The notes below the pieces were generated by a model, which saw nothing but the letters and a program-made list of their open reading frames with translations, ran no database searches and was not told the origin of the DNA. Position numbers and translations under genes: made by a program. A DNA stretch of 64,000 nt from Bremerella sp. JC817 (GTDB lineage Bacteria > Planctomycetota > Planctomycetia > Pirellulales > Pirellulaceae): the NCBI RefSeq assembly GCF_040718835.1, contig NZ_JBFEFG010000267.1, forward strand, positions 1 through 64,000, in the 5' to 3' direction. Below are positions 44,889-53,086 of the stretch, one piece after another. Every line of letters begins with the position of its first letter. Position 1 is the stretch's first letter.

Positions 44889-46753
44889 GCTGCGATTTCT
44901 TTCGATTTCAGAAAGAAGTACCCGACCGCGACCAGCGCGACGAGGAAGCCGAGGACGGTGATGAATTGTTCTGCCACAACGGCTCCTGGGATGTTGTAAC
45001 CATCCACCACGAAGCCTTGGGTATCGAACATGCTGTAGTCAGGCAGCATGTTGACGAACGCGTAAATCATGAAGGCGAAGACCGTGTCGATCGCTTTGAC
45101 CACGTCGACCCAGATGGCACCTTCCAATTCGGTCATGATGTTCTTCTGCGTGTATAGTCGCACCATGGCCTCGGCCGGACCACCCCCGTACCAACCGGTC
45201 TTCTCGTTGAAGATCACGTTGCGGGCCAGGCCTTTCACATCGTCCGCGATGCTACCGTAGCCCAGAGAGAGGAACGAGGCGAGCAAGGCGACCGGGCCAT
45301 TCAGGAAGGTGCTGAACACCAAACCGAACGTGATCACCAGGACGACCTGCAACCAGATACCGACATAACACTTGACGTAGTTCAGCAGGAAGCTGCGATT
45401 GTCTTCCAGGACGTAAACCGTGTTCTGAGCGACACCAAAGTACTGGCCTGGCTCGGCACACTGGATCCAAAGTTCCAGACGGCCACCATCCTGCGTTGAC
45501 AGATCTTCCAACAAGTCGAGTTCCGGCTTGTCGCTATTGGCTTTGAAGTTGGATAAGGTTCGCGGGATGTAATGCAGGTCCGATTCTTCCGACGCGGTAA
45601 ACGGAATCGCAATGCTTCGTTCGCCCGTTTCAGGGTTCTTGAAGTAGAAGTTACCGCGAATACCTTCGGTGATCGTACCTTTGTAGGTACGGAAGACACT
45701 CAGGTTGAATTCGAGCGGCAGCATCTCTTTGGTTTCGTCACCGTCGACCACTTCGGCGAACATGCCGTCGTTCAAGTCTTCAAAGGTGAAAACCGCGGCA
45801 CTGAACGTACCACCTTCGATGTAGCTGAAGTATTCCCATTCCTTACCGACGTTGATACCACGTGGGGCGGCGTTCTTGCCGGAGCGATCGAGGAAGCGAA
45901 CCGAACCGATGTGACGCACACGGGCCTGGAACATGTCGTTCGGTCCGCTCAGGACGTACTTGTCTTCCGGGCCGCCGTTCTCGTTGATAGTCACATCGTG
46001 ACGATGTTCGTGGACGCGATCGATCTCGGCGGTGTCGTTCGGATAGATAGTAACCGCGTGCTTGTGACCGGCGGTCTCGGTCGTTTCGCCGATCAGGGTT
46101 CCGTTCTCGCCCTGGACCAGCTGGTCAGCGTTGACGTAGTGCTTGTGGCTGAAGCCCTGCATCAGGAACAAGTACGAAACGAAGGCCATCGCGAAGAGGA
46201 CAATCGTACCGACGCCCACAAAACCGAACAAACGACCGAGGAACAATTCACTCGGCAGAACGGGCTTGGTGTAAATGGTGTAGATCGTGCGGCGTTTGAT
46301 ATCGTCTGGCAGGCTGAACACGCTGAGCGCGATCACCAGCAACAGCACCAACCACTTCGGGAAGGTGAGTACAAACGTCAGGTACAAACGGACCGGCTGT
46401 TCGGCACTTGGGTTGATGTACCACCCGGCGAACAACAGCACGACCATAAACAAAGCGAAGACGAGCAACGCCTTCTTGCGAATCGCTTCCTGAAACGCGA
46501 GCCAGGTCATTGCCCAGACACGGCGAGGCGAGATCGAAAGCAGTTCCGGCACCGATTTCACAGCGGTTCCGAACACGGCATAGAAAGCCTCGAACGGACC
46601 GTTACGGAAAACGGAGACGATAAACCCGAATACGAGCCCGGCCAAAATCAGAATGACCAAGGCAATCAGGTAGGTAAGCAATCCGCCGAACTGCTCGCCC
46701 GGGATAGGAAGGAGCCACTCGCTTAGCGGCTGAATATTATCTTCGATCCCCAT
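44885..46753 (-). CDS. ABC transporter permease with large extracytoplasmic insertion
   Basis: 622 residues. Membrane segments are visible at the N-terminus (LTYLIALVILILAGLVFGFIVSVF), around 90-200 (ALLVFALFMVVLLFAGWYI; YLTFVLTFPKWLVLLLVIALSVFSL; IVLFAMAFVSYLFLM), and at the C-terminus (VVLVITFGLVFSTFLNGPVALLASFLSLGYG; FITVLGFLVALVAVGYFFL). Between them is a beta-rich extracytoplasmic region of about 230 residues containing many His (HKHAVTIYP, HEHRHDVTI). This is the ABC-2-like architecture of planctomycete export permeases. The ATPase gene lies 63 bases upstream. The substrate is unknown. Confidence 0.85.
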   Translation of the reverse strand: MGIEDNIQPLSEWLLPIPGEQFGGLLTYLIALVILILAGLVFGFIVSVFRNGPFEAFYAVFGTAVKSVPELLSISPRRVWAMTWLAFQEAIRKKALLVFALFMVVLLFAGWYINPSAEQPVRLYLTFVLTFPKWLVLLLVIALSVFSLPDDIKRRTIYTIYTKPVLPSELFLGRLFGFVGVGTIVLFAMAFVSYLFLMQGFSHKHYVNADQLVQGENGTLIGETTETAGHKHAVTIYPNDTAEIDRVHEHRHDVTINENGGPEDKYVLSGPNDMFQARVRHIGSVRFLDRSGKNAAPRGINVGKEWEYFSYIEGGTFSAAVFTFEDLNDGMFAEVVDGDETKEMLPLEFNLSVFRTYKGTITEGIRGNFYFKNPETGERSIAIPFTASEESDLHYIPRTLSNFKANSDKPELDLLEDLSTQDGGRLELWIQCAEPGQYFGVAQNTVYVLEDNRSFLLNYVKCYVGIWLQVVLVITFGLVFSTFLNGPVALLASFLSLGYGSIADDVKGLARNVIFNEKTGWYGGGPAEAMVRLYTQKNIMTELEGAIWVDVVKAIDTVFAFMIYAFVNMLPDYSMFDTQGFVVDGYNIPGAVVAEQFITVLGFLVALVAVGYFFLKSKEIAA

Positions 46754-46816
46754 GGTGATTGTTTCTTACTCGAAGGTTCGCGTGGAAAGGAGGGCCAAAC
46801 GGGCTGAACAAAGGTT

Positions 46817-47746
46817 CTACGAACGATCCGAACCGGCACGGCGGCCAGGTCGGGCTTCGCTTTCGCGGACAATGTTCAAGAAGAGCTCTTCGAGCGTCGT
46901 CGTTGGGTTTTCGACCGAGATGTTCTCGGCGTTTTCCCGTTCGAGGATGGCTCGGATCTCAGCCTTCGCTTCTTCGCTGACTCCCTTGGCACGAATCTGG
47001 GTTTCGTCGCTCACCTTCAGCAAGGCATCGACACGGCCCAGTTCCTTCAATTCACCCTGGTGCAGAATGGCGATTCGATCGGCAACGTCCTGCAAGTCGG
47101 CCAACTGGTGGCTGGTGACCAGAACGGTCTTGCCTTCATCCTTAAGTTTCAGGATCAAGTCCTTCATTTCACGAATACCGATCGGATCGAGCCCGGTCGT
47201 TGGTTCGTCGAGGAAGATCAGCTCTGGGTCGTTGATCAAAGCCTGGGCCAGACCAATACGACGGGTCATACCTTTCGAGTATTCCTTCAGCTGACGCTTG
47301 GCAGCCCACTTCAGACCCACCATTTCGATCAGGTCGTTCACGCGTTTCTGGCGAACGTCGGCTGGCATGTTGAACAGCTGGCCATAGAAGTTCAGCGTTT
47401 CGCGGGCATCCAGAAAGCGGTAGAGGTACGACTCTTCCGGCAGATACCCGATGCGTTCCTTCGTGGCGATGTTCGTCGGATCTTGTCCGAAGACAAGTGC
47501 CTGACCACTGGTGGGAAACAACAGCCCCAGCAACAACTTCATCGTGGTCGACTTGCCGGAACCGTTTGGTCCTAACAGACCAAAGATTTCGCCGCGACGC
47601 ACTTCAAGGTCGAGTGCTTTCAGAGCTCGGACTTTTTGACGCCCCCAGAAGTCGCGGTAGATCTTGGTCAGATTTCGCGTCTCGATGATGACTTCGTTGT
47701 TGGACGAGGGAGCGGACGATTGCGGTTGAGTGTCTACCGATGCCAT
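46817..47746 (-). CDS. ABC transporter ATP-binding protein
   Basis: About 309 residues. Complete nucleotide-binding domain: Walker [11 protein letters not shown]-loop region GYLPEE, signature [15 protein letters not shown] (SKGM in place of SGGQ, as in DrrA/CcmA-like exporters), Walker [13 protein letters not shown] and the switch VLVTSHQL. I chose ATG 47746 (MASVDTQPQ); an upstream in-frame start at 47833 adds an unlikely hydrophobic peptide. First gene of a four-gene operon (ATPase, permease, anchored partner, polytopic protein) running from 47746 down to 41788, most likely an ABC-2-type export system. Confidence 0.93.
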   Translation of the reverse strand: MASVDTQPQSSAPSSNNEVIIETRNLTKIYRDFWGRQKVRALKALDLEVRRGEIFGLLGPNGSGKSTTMKLLLGLLFPTSGQALVFGQDPTNIATKERIGYLPEESYLYRFLDARETLNFYGQLFNMPADVRQKRVNDLIEMVGLKWAAKRQLKEYSKGMTRRIGLAQALINDPELIFLDEPTTGLDPIGIREMKDLILKLKDEGKTVLVTSHQLADLQDVADRIAILHQGELKELGRVDALLKVSDETQIRAKGVSEEAKAEIRAILERENAENISVENPTTTLEELFLNIVRESEARPGRRAGSDRS

Positions 47747-48383
47747 GGAACCTGTTTCAAGCCACGGTGATGGTTGGTACGAAAGAGATAAGATGAGGAA
47801 AATAGTGAACTGCTTCGGGCGATCTTGCGCCAAAACAGTCCGATATCCCCTGTCTACGCAGCGGAGCCAGCTTGGTTCGGCTAGCTCTGCCTGCTTTTTC
47901 TCTCGCCTTCTTACGAAGCGGAAAGAACTTAAGGGAAAAGTCCGACTATAAATGGGGCTTCCCCCAGTGACAAGGAACCAAACCTGGGCAGTTTGGTGAC
48001 TTCATGGGATCTTCCCCTGTTATTGTCCGCATTCTACCGCTTATGCGGGCTCGAACTGCGATTTACGTAGCCACACCTGCCCCACACGATTGAGGGGATT
48101 TTGTTTACGAATCCTCAACGCGTCGCGGCTGCGGAACAATGCTGGTGGACTGGGGTATGTAGCTAACAGGGACTTGTCACTTATTAAAGCCTACTGCACT
48201 GGCCTCTGCCGAAGCGGCTCGATTTGTGTGACGAGGTCGCCAGCGAACAAAATAACGTCAAAAATCGTGTCAAAAACACTCGGTTTGAGGAGTCAACGCG
48301 GGTATCATTCATGTACCTAGCGTGGGGGAGCGTTCCGCTTGTCCCCAGACCTCCTGCCTAGATTTCTCAGGGATCGCCTCGAA
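47747..48383. other. Long divergent intergenic region
   Basis: About 640 bases with no gene that I can support. It must hold the promoters of the ABC operon (minus) and the second DUF1559 gene (plus). A 7-base inverted repeat (ACCAAAC 47977-47983 / GTTTGGT 47991-47997) around CTGGGCA is a possible protein-binding site. The part from 48090 on is A-rich and includes repeated GTCAAAAA/GTGTCAAAAA strings near 48250-48275. Confidence 0.4.
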
Positions 48384-49400
48384 ATGAATCGCCGTTCCGG
48401 TTTCACGCTTGTCGAATTGTTGGTCGTGATCGCAATTATCGGGGTTTTGGTCGGTTTGCTGATGCCTGCGGTGCAACAAGCGCGTGAGTCCGCTCGTCGT
48501 ATGCAATGCACTAACAATCTCAAGCAGCTTTCGCTGGCCACCCACGTCTATCACGATACCTACGACACCTTCCCACCTGCCTGGGATGGCACCGGTCAAT
48601 GGTCGGGCTTAGCTCGAATCTTGCCATTTATCGAACAAGGTCCACTGGAAGCCGCCATCAATTGGGGAACGTCTTACACGGCCTATCAGTCGAATGGCTC
48701 GGCTGCGAATATTCTGAATGTCGGGGTGCCCCTTCCGGCGATCGAGCTCGACATGTTCAAGTGCCCTTCGGAAGTGAACCTCCGAGCGGTCGACGTTACT
48801 GGCGATGGCGTGCCGGACCATTTCCCCTCGAACTATGCCATGTCGCACGGCACTTTTTTGGTCTACGACGGAGCCCAAGGGGGTGACGGGGCCTTCGGTG
48901 CGAACCGATTCACGCGGATCTCCGAGTTCGTCGATGGTACCAGTAACACGATGGCCCTTTCGGAAGTGAATAGCTTCACGCGGTTTTATCAGGGTTCCGA
49001 GTATGACAACTCGCTGACCAGCCCGCCGAGCCTTTCGGACGTGGCAGGCCTGATCAACGGTAACGTCACTTCTGGCACTGCCCCCAGCGGGCATACCCAG
49101 TGGGTCAGCGGTAACGTCCAGCAAACGGGATTCACGGCGTTCTTTACCCCGAACACGATCTTCAACATCGATGGGCGTCTGCAGCCAGCCGACTTCGTGA
49201 ACAACGGCGAAGGCGCAGGCGATGTGGCAGACAATCCCTGCATGGCCGCGGTGACGGCTCGCAGCTTCCACCCTGGCGTGGTGAATGTCGCGTTTGTCGA
49301 TGGGAGCGTCAGCAAAGTGACCGAAACCGTCGATCTGAACGTCTATCGCACCGTTGCCACCCGATTCGGTGGCGAAGTTTCCCTCCGCAACAAGCTTTAA
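48384..49400 (+). CDS. DUF1559 pseudopilin-like protein
   Basis: About 338 residues. Prepilin-type N-terminus with a very short leader: MNRRSG, then [33 protein letters not shown], predicted to be cut after Gly6. The DUF1559 domain follows ([73 protein letters not shown]). Compared with the copy at 25997, it lacks an adjacent lipoprotein gene. Surface location is inferred and the function is unknown. ATG 48384 gives the canonical short leader; an upstream in-frame start at 48339 would lengthen it by 15 residues. Two terminator-like hairpins follow. Confidence 0.92.
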   Translation: MNRRSGFTLVELLVVIAIIGVLVGLLMPAVQQARESARRMQCTNNLKQLSLATHVYHDTYDTFPPAWDGTGQWSGLARILPFIEQGPLEAAINWGTSYTAYQSNGSAANILNVGVPLPAIELDMFKCPSEVNLRAVDVTGDGVPDHFPSNYAMSHGTFLVYDGAQGGDGAFGANRFTRISEFVDGTSNTMALSEVNSFTRFYQGSEYDNSLTSPPSLSDVAGLINGNVTSGTAPSGHTQWVSGNVQQTGFTAFFTPNTIFNIDGRLQPADFVNNGEGAGDVADNPCMAAVTARSFHPGVVNVAFVDGSVSKVTETVDLNVYRTVATRFGGEVSLRNKL

Positions 49401-49510
49401 GATGCTGGCAAGCCGTGCGGCTTGGGTAGGAACTTCAATGGCAGTTTGTACAAATTGCAATCCTTACAAACCCGATTGCTAGCACTTTCGGGCCACAGAT
49501 TTTCTTTATC

Positions 49511-49552
49511 GCCGTAACATACACATGTGAAGTGAGTTACGGCTTTCTTTTT
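49511..49552 (+). terminator. Intrinsic terminator downstream of the second DUF1559 gene
   Basis: GCCGTAAC (49511-49518) / GTTACGGC (49536-49543) forms an 8-base stem with a 17-base loop, followed by TTTCTTTTT. It lies about 110 bases past the stop. Confidence 0.7.
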
Positions 49553-49713
49553 AAAATCGCATCTTCCATTGGCACGCAGGATGCGACTAGCTCAACCAAG
49601 CTCGTACGTCCGTTCCCTGAAACAGTCGTGCAATCCTCCAAAAAGAGTGTGTTTCGTCTGTCCAACGAAATACATTCCCGTTTCTGACAACAAACGTCCG
49701 TCTCCTGATCCCT

Positions 49714-49749
49714 GGCCGGTTTACTTCCCGCAGTGAACCGGCCTTTTTT
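49714..49749 (+). terminator. Second intrinsic terminator in the same gap
   Basis: GGCCGGTT (49714-49721) / AACCGGCC (49736-49743) is followed by TTTTTT. It lies 170 bases beyond the first terminator, with no gene between, so it could end a small RNA. Confidence 0.75.
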
Positions 49750-49897
49750 ATTTCGAACCTGGGACAATCAGTTTGCTACTTTCCACACGGCTACAGCGTC
49801 GCCCAGGCAAATACTCCATTTAGCGGAAATCTTTTTCCGTTAAGATAAAGGGAGCTTCAGGCCACCTTTTTGCTGACTTTCTGGGAAAGCCACCTCG

Positions 49898-51331
49898 TTG
49901 GACGCCAGTCAAACCGCCCCCGACTCGCCCCTTTATCAGGAAGCGCTGGATTATTTGTTCCAGCGAATCAACTACGAGCGGACCACCGATATCCCTTACC
50001 GTTCCCGCAGCTTCAAGCTCGACCGGATGCAGGCCTTAATGGATGCTCTGGGAAATCCCGAGCGTCGATTGAAGATCGTCCATGTGGCTGGCACCAAGGG
50101 AAAAGGCTCGACGTCGGCCTTTCTGTCGAACATCCTCTGGAAATCAGGCTATCGCGTCGGGCGATTCACCTCGCCTCACCTAGAACGCCTGGAAGAACGG
50201 TTCTGGCTCAACGGCGGCAACTGCTCGGCGGAAGACATCGTCCAACTGGTCGACACCATTCGTCCGATCGTCGCCGAGATGGACGAAACGGCGAACCCGG
50301 ACGATCGGCTGACCTTCTTCGAAATTACCACCGCGATGGGCTTCCTGCTGTTTGCACAGCAAAACGTCGACTTCGCCGTGATCGAAGTGGGCCTGGGTGG
50401 TCGACTCGATTCGACGAATGTCTGCCAACCTGAACTCTGCATCATCACCAGCATCAGCCGAGACCACACTGCCCTGCTGGGCAATACACTTGCCGAGATC
50501 GCAGGTGAAAAAGCTGGCATCATCAAACAAGGCATCCCGGTTGTCAGTGGTGTGACCGCGGACGAAGCCCAGACCGTTATCACCCAGGTTGCTGCCGAAC
50601 ACGAAGCACCGCTCTTTCACCTGGGCGAGCAGTTCCAAAGCCGCGTGGTCGAAGGTTCGTGGCAAGAGACGTCCCACGGGGCACTCTTTCAACAAGCGTT
50701 CGACTTCCAGTGGAAGTCCGAGAAAACCGAATCGTTCACCCTGCGAGTGAAAGGGGATCATCAGATCGCCAACGCAGGGCTCGCTGTTGCAGCCGTTCGT
50801 TTGCTGAACGATGCAGGCCACACCGTTTCCACGGAAGCAATTCGCGAAGGTCTGGCCACCACTGCCCTGCCCGCCCGGATCGAATGCCTTTCGGAAAGCC
50901 CGGTCGTAATCGTCGATGCGGCCCACAACGATGCTTCGGCCGCCGCACTGGTAAGTGTCCTTCAAAAGCACTTCCCGAAGGCGCGCCGTCGCATGGTTTT
51001 CGCCTCAAGCGGCGACAAAGATCACGCGGCCGTGCTGGGGCAATTGCTGAAAGCGTTCGACAAGGTCTGGCTTACCAAGTATGGCTTCAGCCCACGAGCG
51101 ACGAGCCCTGACCAGTTATTCGCGATCGCTGAAAAGATCGCCCCGCAAGCAATGCCCTCGATGGTAACGACGGAAGACGCGAAGGCAGCATTTGACGAAG
51201 CTCTTTCCGAAACGGCAGCGAATGACGTGCTGGTCATCACCGGCTCGTTCTTCATCGCGGCCGAATTCAAACGCTTTTGGAGCGAGACGAACGCCAATCA
51301 CAACGCGGCCACTTCGACCGCAGCTAACTAG
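49898..51331 (+). CDS. folC: Bifunctional folylpolyglutamate synthase / dihydrofolate synthase
   Basis: 477 residues. An ATP-dependent Mur-ligase-fold enzyme that adds glutamate to dihydropteroate and folates. Motifs: HVAGTKGKGSTSAFLSNIL (P-loop), GRFTSPHLERLEERFWLNG (omega loop and SPHL), EVGLGGRLDSTNV, ITSISRDHTALLGNTLAEIAGEKAGIIK, and the C-terminal VIVDAAHNDASAAAL. All are the standard FolC set. The start appears to be TTG 49898, with GGGAAAG about eight bases upstream; no ATG or GTG lies in frame before the conserved region. The gene faces the cyclase gene with two bases between stops. Confidence 0.95.
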   Translation: MDASQTAPDSPLYQEALDYLFQRINYERTTDIPYRSRSFKLDRMQALMDALGNPERRLKIVHVAGTKGKGSTSAFLSNILWKSGYRVGRFTSPHLERLEERFWLNGGNCSAEDIVQLVDTIRPIVAEMDETANPDDRLTFFEITTAMGFLLFAQQNVDFAVIEVGLGGRLDSTNVCQPELCIITSISRDHTALLGNTLAEIAGEKAGIIKQGIPVVSGVTADEAQTVITQVAAEHEAPLFHLGEQFQSRVVEGSWQETSHGALFQQAFDFQWKSEKTESFTLRVKGDHQIANAGLAVAAVRLLNDAGHTVSTEAIREGLATTALPARIECLSESPVVIVDAAHNDASAAALVSVLQKHFPKARRRMVFASSGDKDHAAVLGQLLKAFDKVWLTKYGFSPRATSPDQLFAIAEKIAPQAMPSMVTTEDAKAAFDEALSETAANDVLVITGSFFIAAEFKRFWSETNANHNAATSTAAN

Positions 51332-51333
51332 CG

Positions 51334-53073
51334 TTACTTCCCGGTTCGTGGAATGACGCCATCCCACTCGGCTGGCGGTCGCTGCTGATGTTGTTGTATG
51401 AATTGCGTCAACCACTTGCCTGGCCCAAAGCTGCCAGGGATATCTTGAAGTAATCGCCCGACCGATTGCCAGTCGCCATCTTCAAACTGAACGAGAGCCT
51501 GAGAAAACGTCGGCACCCAGTCGTGGTCGCCGGTGTTCACGGTGAAAACTTGGGTTGGATGCCGGAGACCTGCCAGGCGAAAACACCCCAGCCGGACGAA
51601 GGAACTGGGCGGCATCGACGGATGGCACTGCAGTTTGGCGACCACGTTCTCGTCCAGCAGCAGCGGAATGCCCAGCGGTTTGGTAAGTCCCTCGATGCGC
51701 GAGGCAAGGTTCACGGTGGGACCGAACGCGGTGACTTTAACCTGATCTCGACTTCCGATCATGCCTGCGACCGCCGGACCGGCTGCCATACCGATCCCTG
51801 CCTTGGGTGCCGATTCTCCGCAAAGGAAGTCTTTCCCGGCCAACTTCTGTACCAACTCCCACGCGGCCTGGATCGCTCCGAGTGGGTTCTCTTCCATTGG
51901 AACCGGCCAGCCCCAAAAGCCCATCACCGCGTCGCCATGGAAGTCGCCAATCACCCCCTGTTGCGCCAGGATCGCCGACGTAATCAGGGACAACGTTTCG
52001 CTCGTCTGATTCAAATACGGAATCAAGCGATCGAAGTGTTCTTCCGCCGCGGAGGTGAATCCTCGCAGGTCGCAAAACATTACCATCAGTTCCGCTTCAC
52101 GTGGCGCGAGGAAGCTTTCCAGGTCGGTCACAACATGATCGAGCAGCCCCGGCGTAAAGAACTGGTCCAGCTGCGACTGACGACGTTCGAGTGCCAGGTT
52201 GCGAGAGAGATTCGCGAAAGTCGAACCGACAAGCTCGGCAAATTTGATGTCGTCTTGCAGCAGTTCGACTTCCGTCAAGTTGCCATCGAGTTGTGCTCGC
52301 GTCCCCGAGATGTACAGCGCCGCCTCTTGATGCAACTTGATCTTCAAGGGAATGCACATGGCCCAGTCGTGCCCGGCGACCTGGGTATAGTCAGAAGCAT
52401 CGCTGTCGGAATCGACCGGCCAAACATGCAGCACGCACATTTGCGTCTTCGTTGCGTTTTCAATTAACCCTTGGCTGCATCCACCGGGGGTCGAGATCCC
52501 ATCGCGGCTATCCCACGCGACCGGCATGTAGGTGGCGACTTCGCTCTTCTCTTTCTCTAGCAGCACGACGTCGGTCGAATGGGGAATCCCTTGCAATAAC
52601 TGCTGAAGCATGATCGTCAGTAGCTGCTCGTGGTCGGTCGAAGCAGTCATCTTCGAGACCAGTTCGGTCAACAGTTCGATCCGGCCTGGCGTCTTGCGGA
52701 ACGAGGTTGCCCGAATCTCTTCCGGCCGAATGGTCACTTCCGTCTTGGGGCTTCGATGCGGCAATGGCATCGTCGGCTCGCTGTTCTCCAGCAGAAACTC
52801 GGTGTGCCCGATCACGAAGTGCTTGCCAGGGTCGAGCATGAACGAGATGCGAGGCCGGGAATCGTAGAAGACCGGATTGACCGCTTCCTCAATCTTACGG
52901 ACCTCGAGTTGAACGCCATTCCAGGTCAGCGAAGCATGTTTGGACGAGACCTGTTTATCCCATGAGACAGGAAAGATCGACGTCGTTCGCCCGACGACAA
53001 ACGGCTGGTTGGGGACTAGTCGACGCCGCCATCGCTGCGAAGAGAGCGTATCTCGGGCAAACAGTTCGGCCAT
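51334..53073 (-). CDS. FHA-GAF-class III nucleotidyl cyclase
   Basis: 579 residues. An N-terminal FHA domain (about 20-95: FVVGRTTS ... [12 protein letters not shown]) binds phosphothreonine. A GAF-like domain follows (about 130-295), then a short helix and a class III cyclase domain (about 325-500). Metal-binding aspartates are present (CDLRGFTS near 333; GDAVMGF near 379), as are the transition-state Asn and Arg (VNLASR near 454). The lysine that normally contacts the base (pattern DKFxGD) is replaced: here GDFHGD. The product, cAMP or cGMP, cannot be predicted. No membrane segment. It starts 13 bases after the kinase stop, so the two form an operon. Confidence 0.9.
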   Translation of the reverse strand: MAELFARDTLSSQRWRRRLVPNQPFVVGRTTSIFPVSWDKQVSSKHASLTWNGVQLEVRKIEEAVNPVFYDSRPRISFMLDPGKHFVIGHTEFLLENSEPTMPLPHRSPKTEVTIRPEEIRATSFRKTPGRIELLTELVSKMTASTDHEQLLTIMLQQLLQGIPHSTDVVLLEKEKSEVATYMPVAWDSRDGISTPGGCSQGLIENATKTQMCVLHVWPVDSDSDASDYTQVAGHDWAMCIPLKIKLHQEAALYISGTRAQLDGNLTEVELLQDDIKFAELVGSTFANLSRNLALERRQSQLDQFFTPGLLDHVVTDLESFLAPREAELMVMFCDLRGFTSAAEEHFDRLIPYLNQTSETLSLITSAILAQQGVIGDFHGDAVMGFWGWPVPMEENPLGAIQAAWELVQKLAGKDFLCGESAPKAGIGMAAGPAVAGMIGSRDQVKVTAFGPTVNLASRIEGLTKPLGIPLLLDENVVAKLQCHPSMPPSSFVRLGCFRLAGLRHPTQVFTVNTGDHDWVPTFSQALVQFEDGDWQSVGRLLQDIPGSFGPGKWLTQFIQQHQQRPPAEWDGVIPRTGK

Positions 53074-53086
53074 CTAGCTCTCGATA

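Noticed and set aside
49537-49767. 76-codon minus-strand open frame
   Set aside because: Overlaps two terminator hairpins and shows no protein-like character.
49898-51331. Possible identification of folC as a MurC-F ligase
   Set aside because: The SPHL and DAAHN motifs and length are those of FolC.
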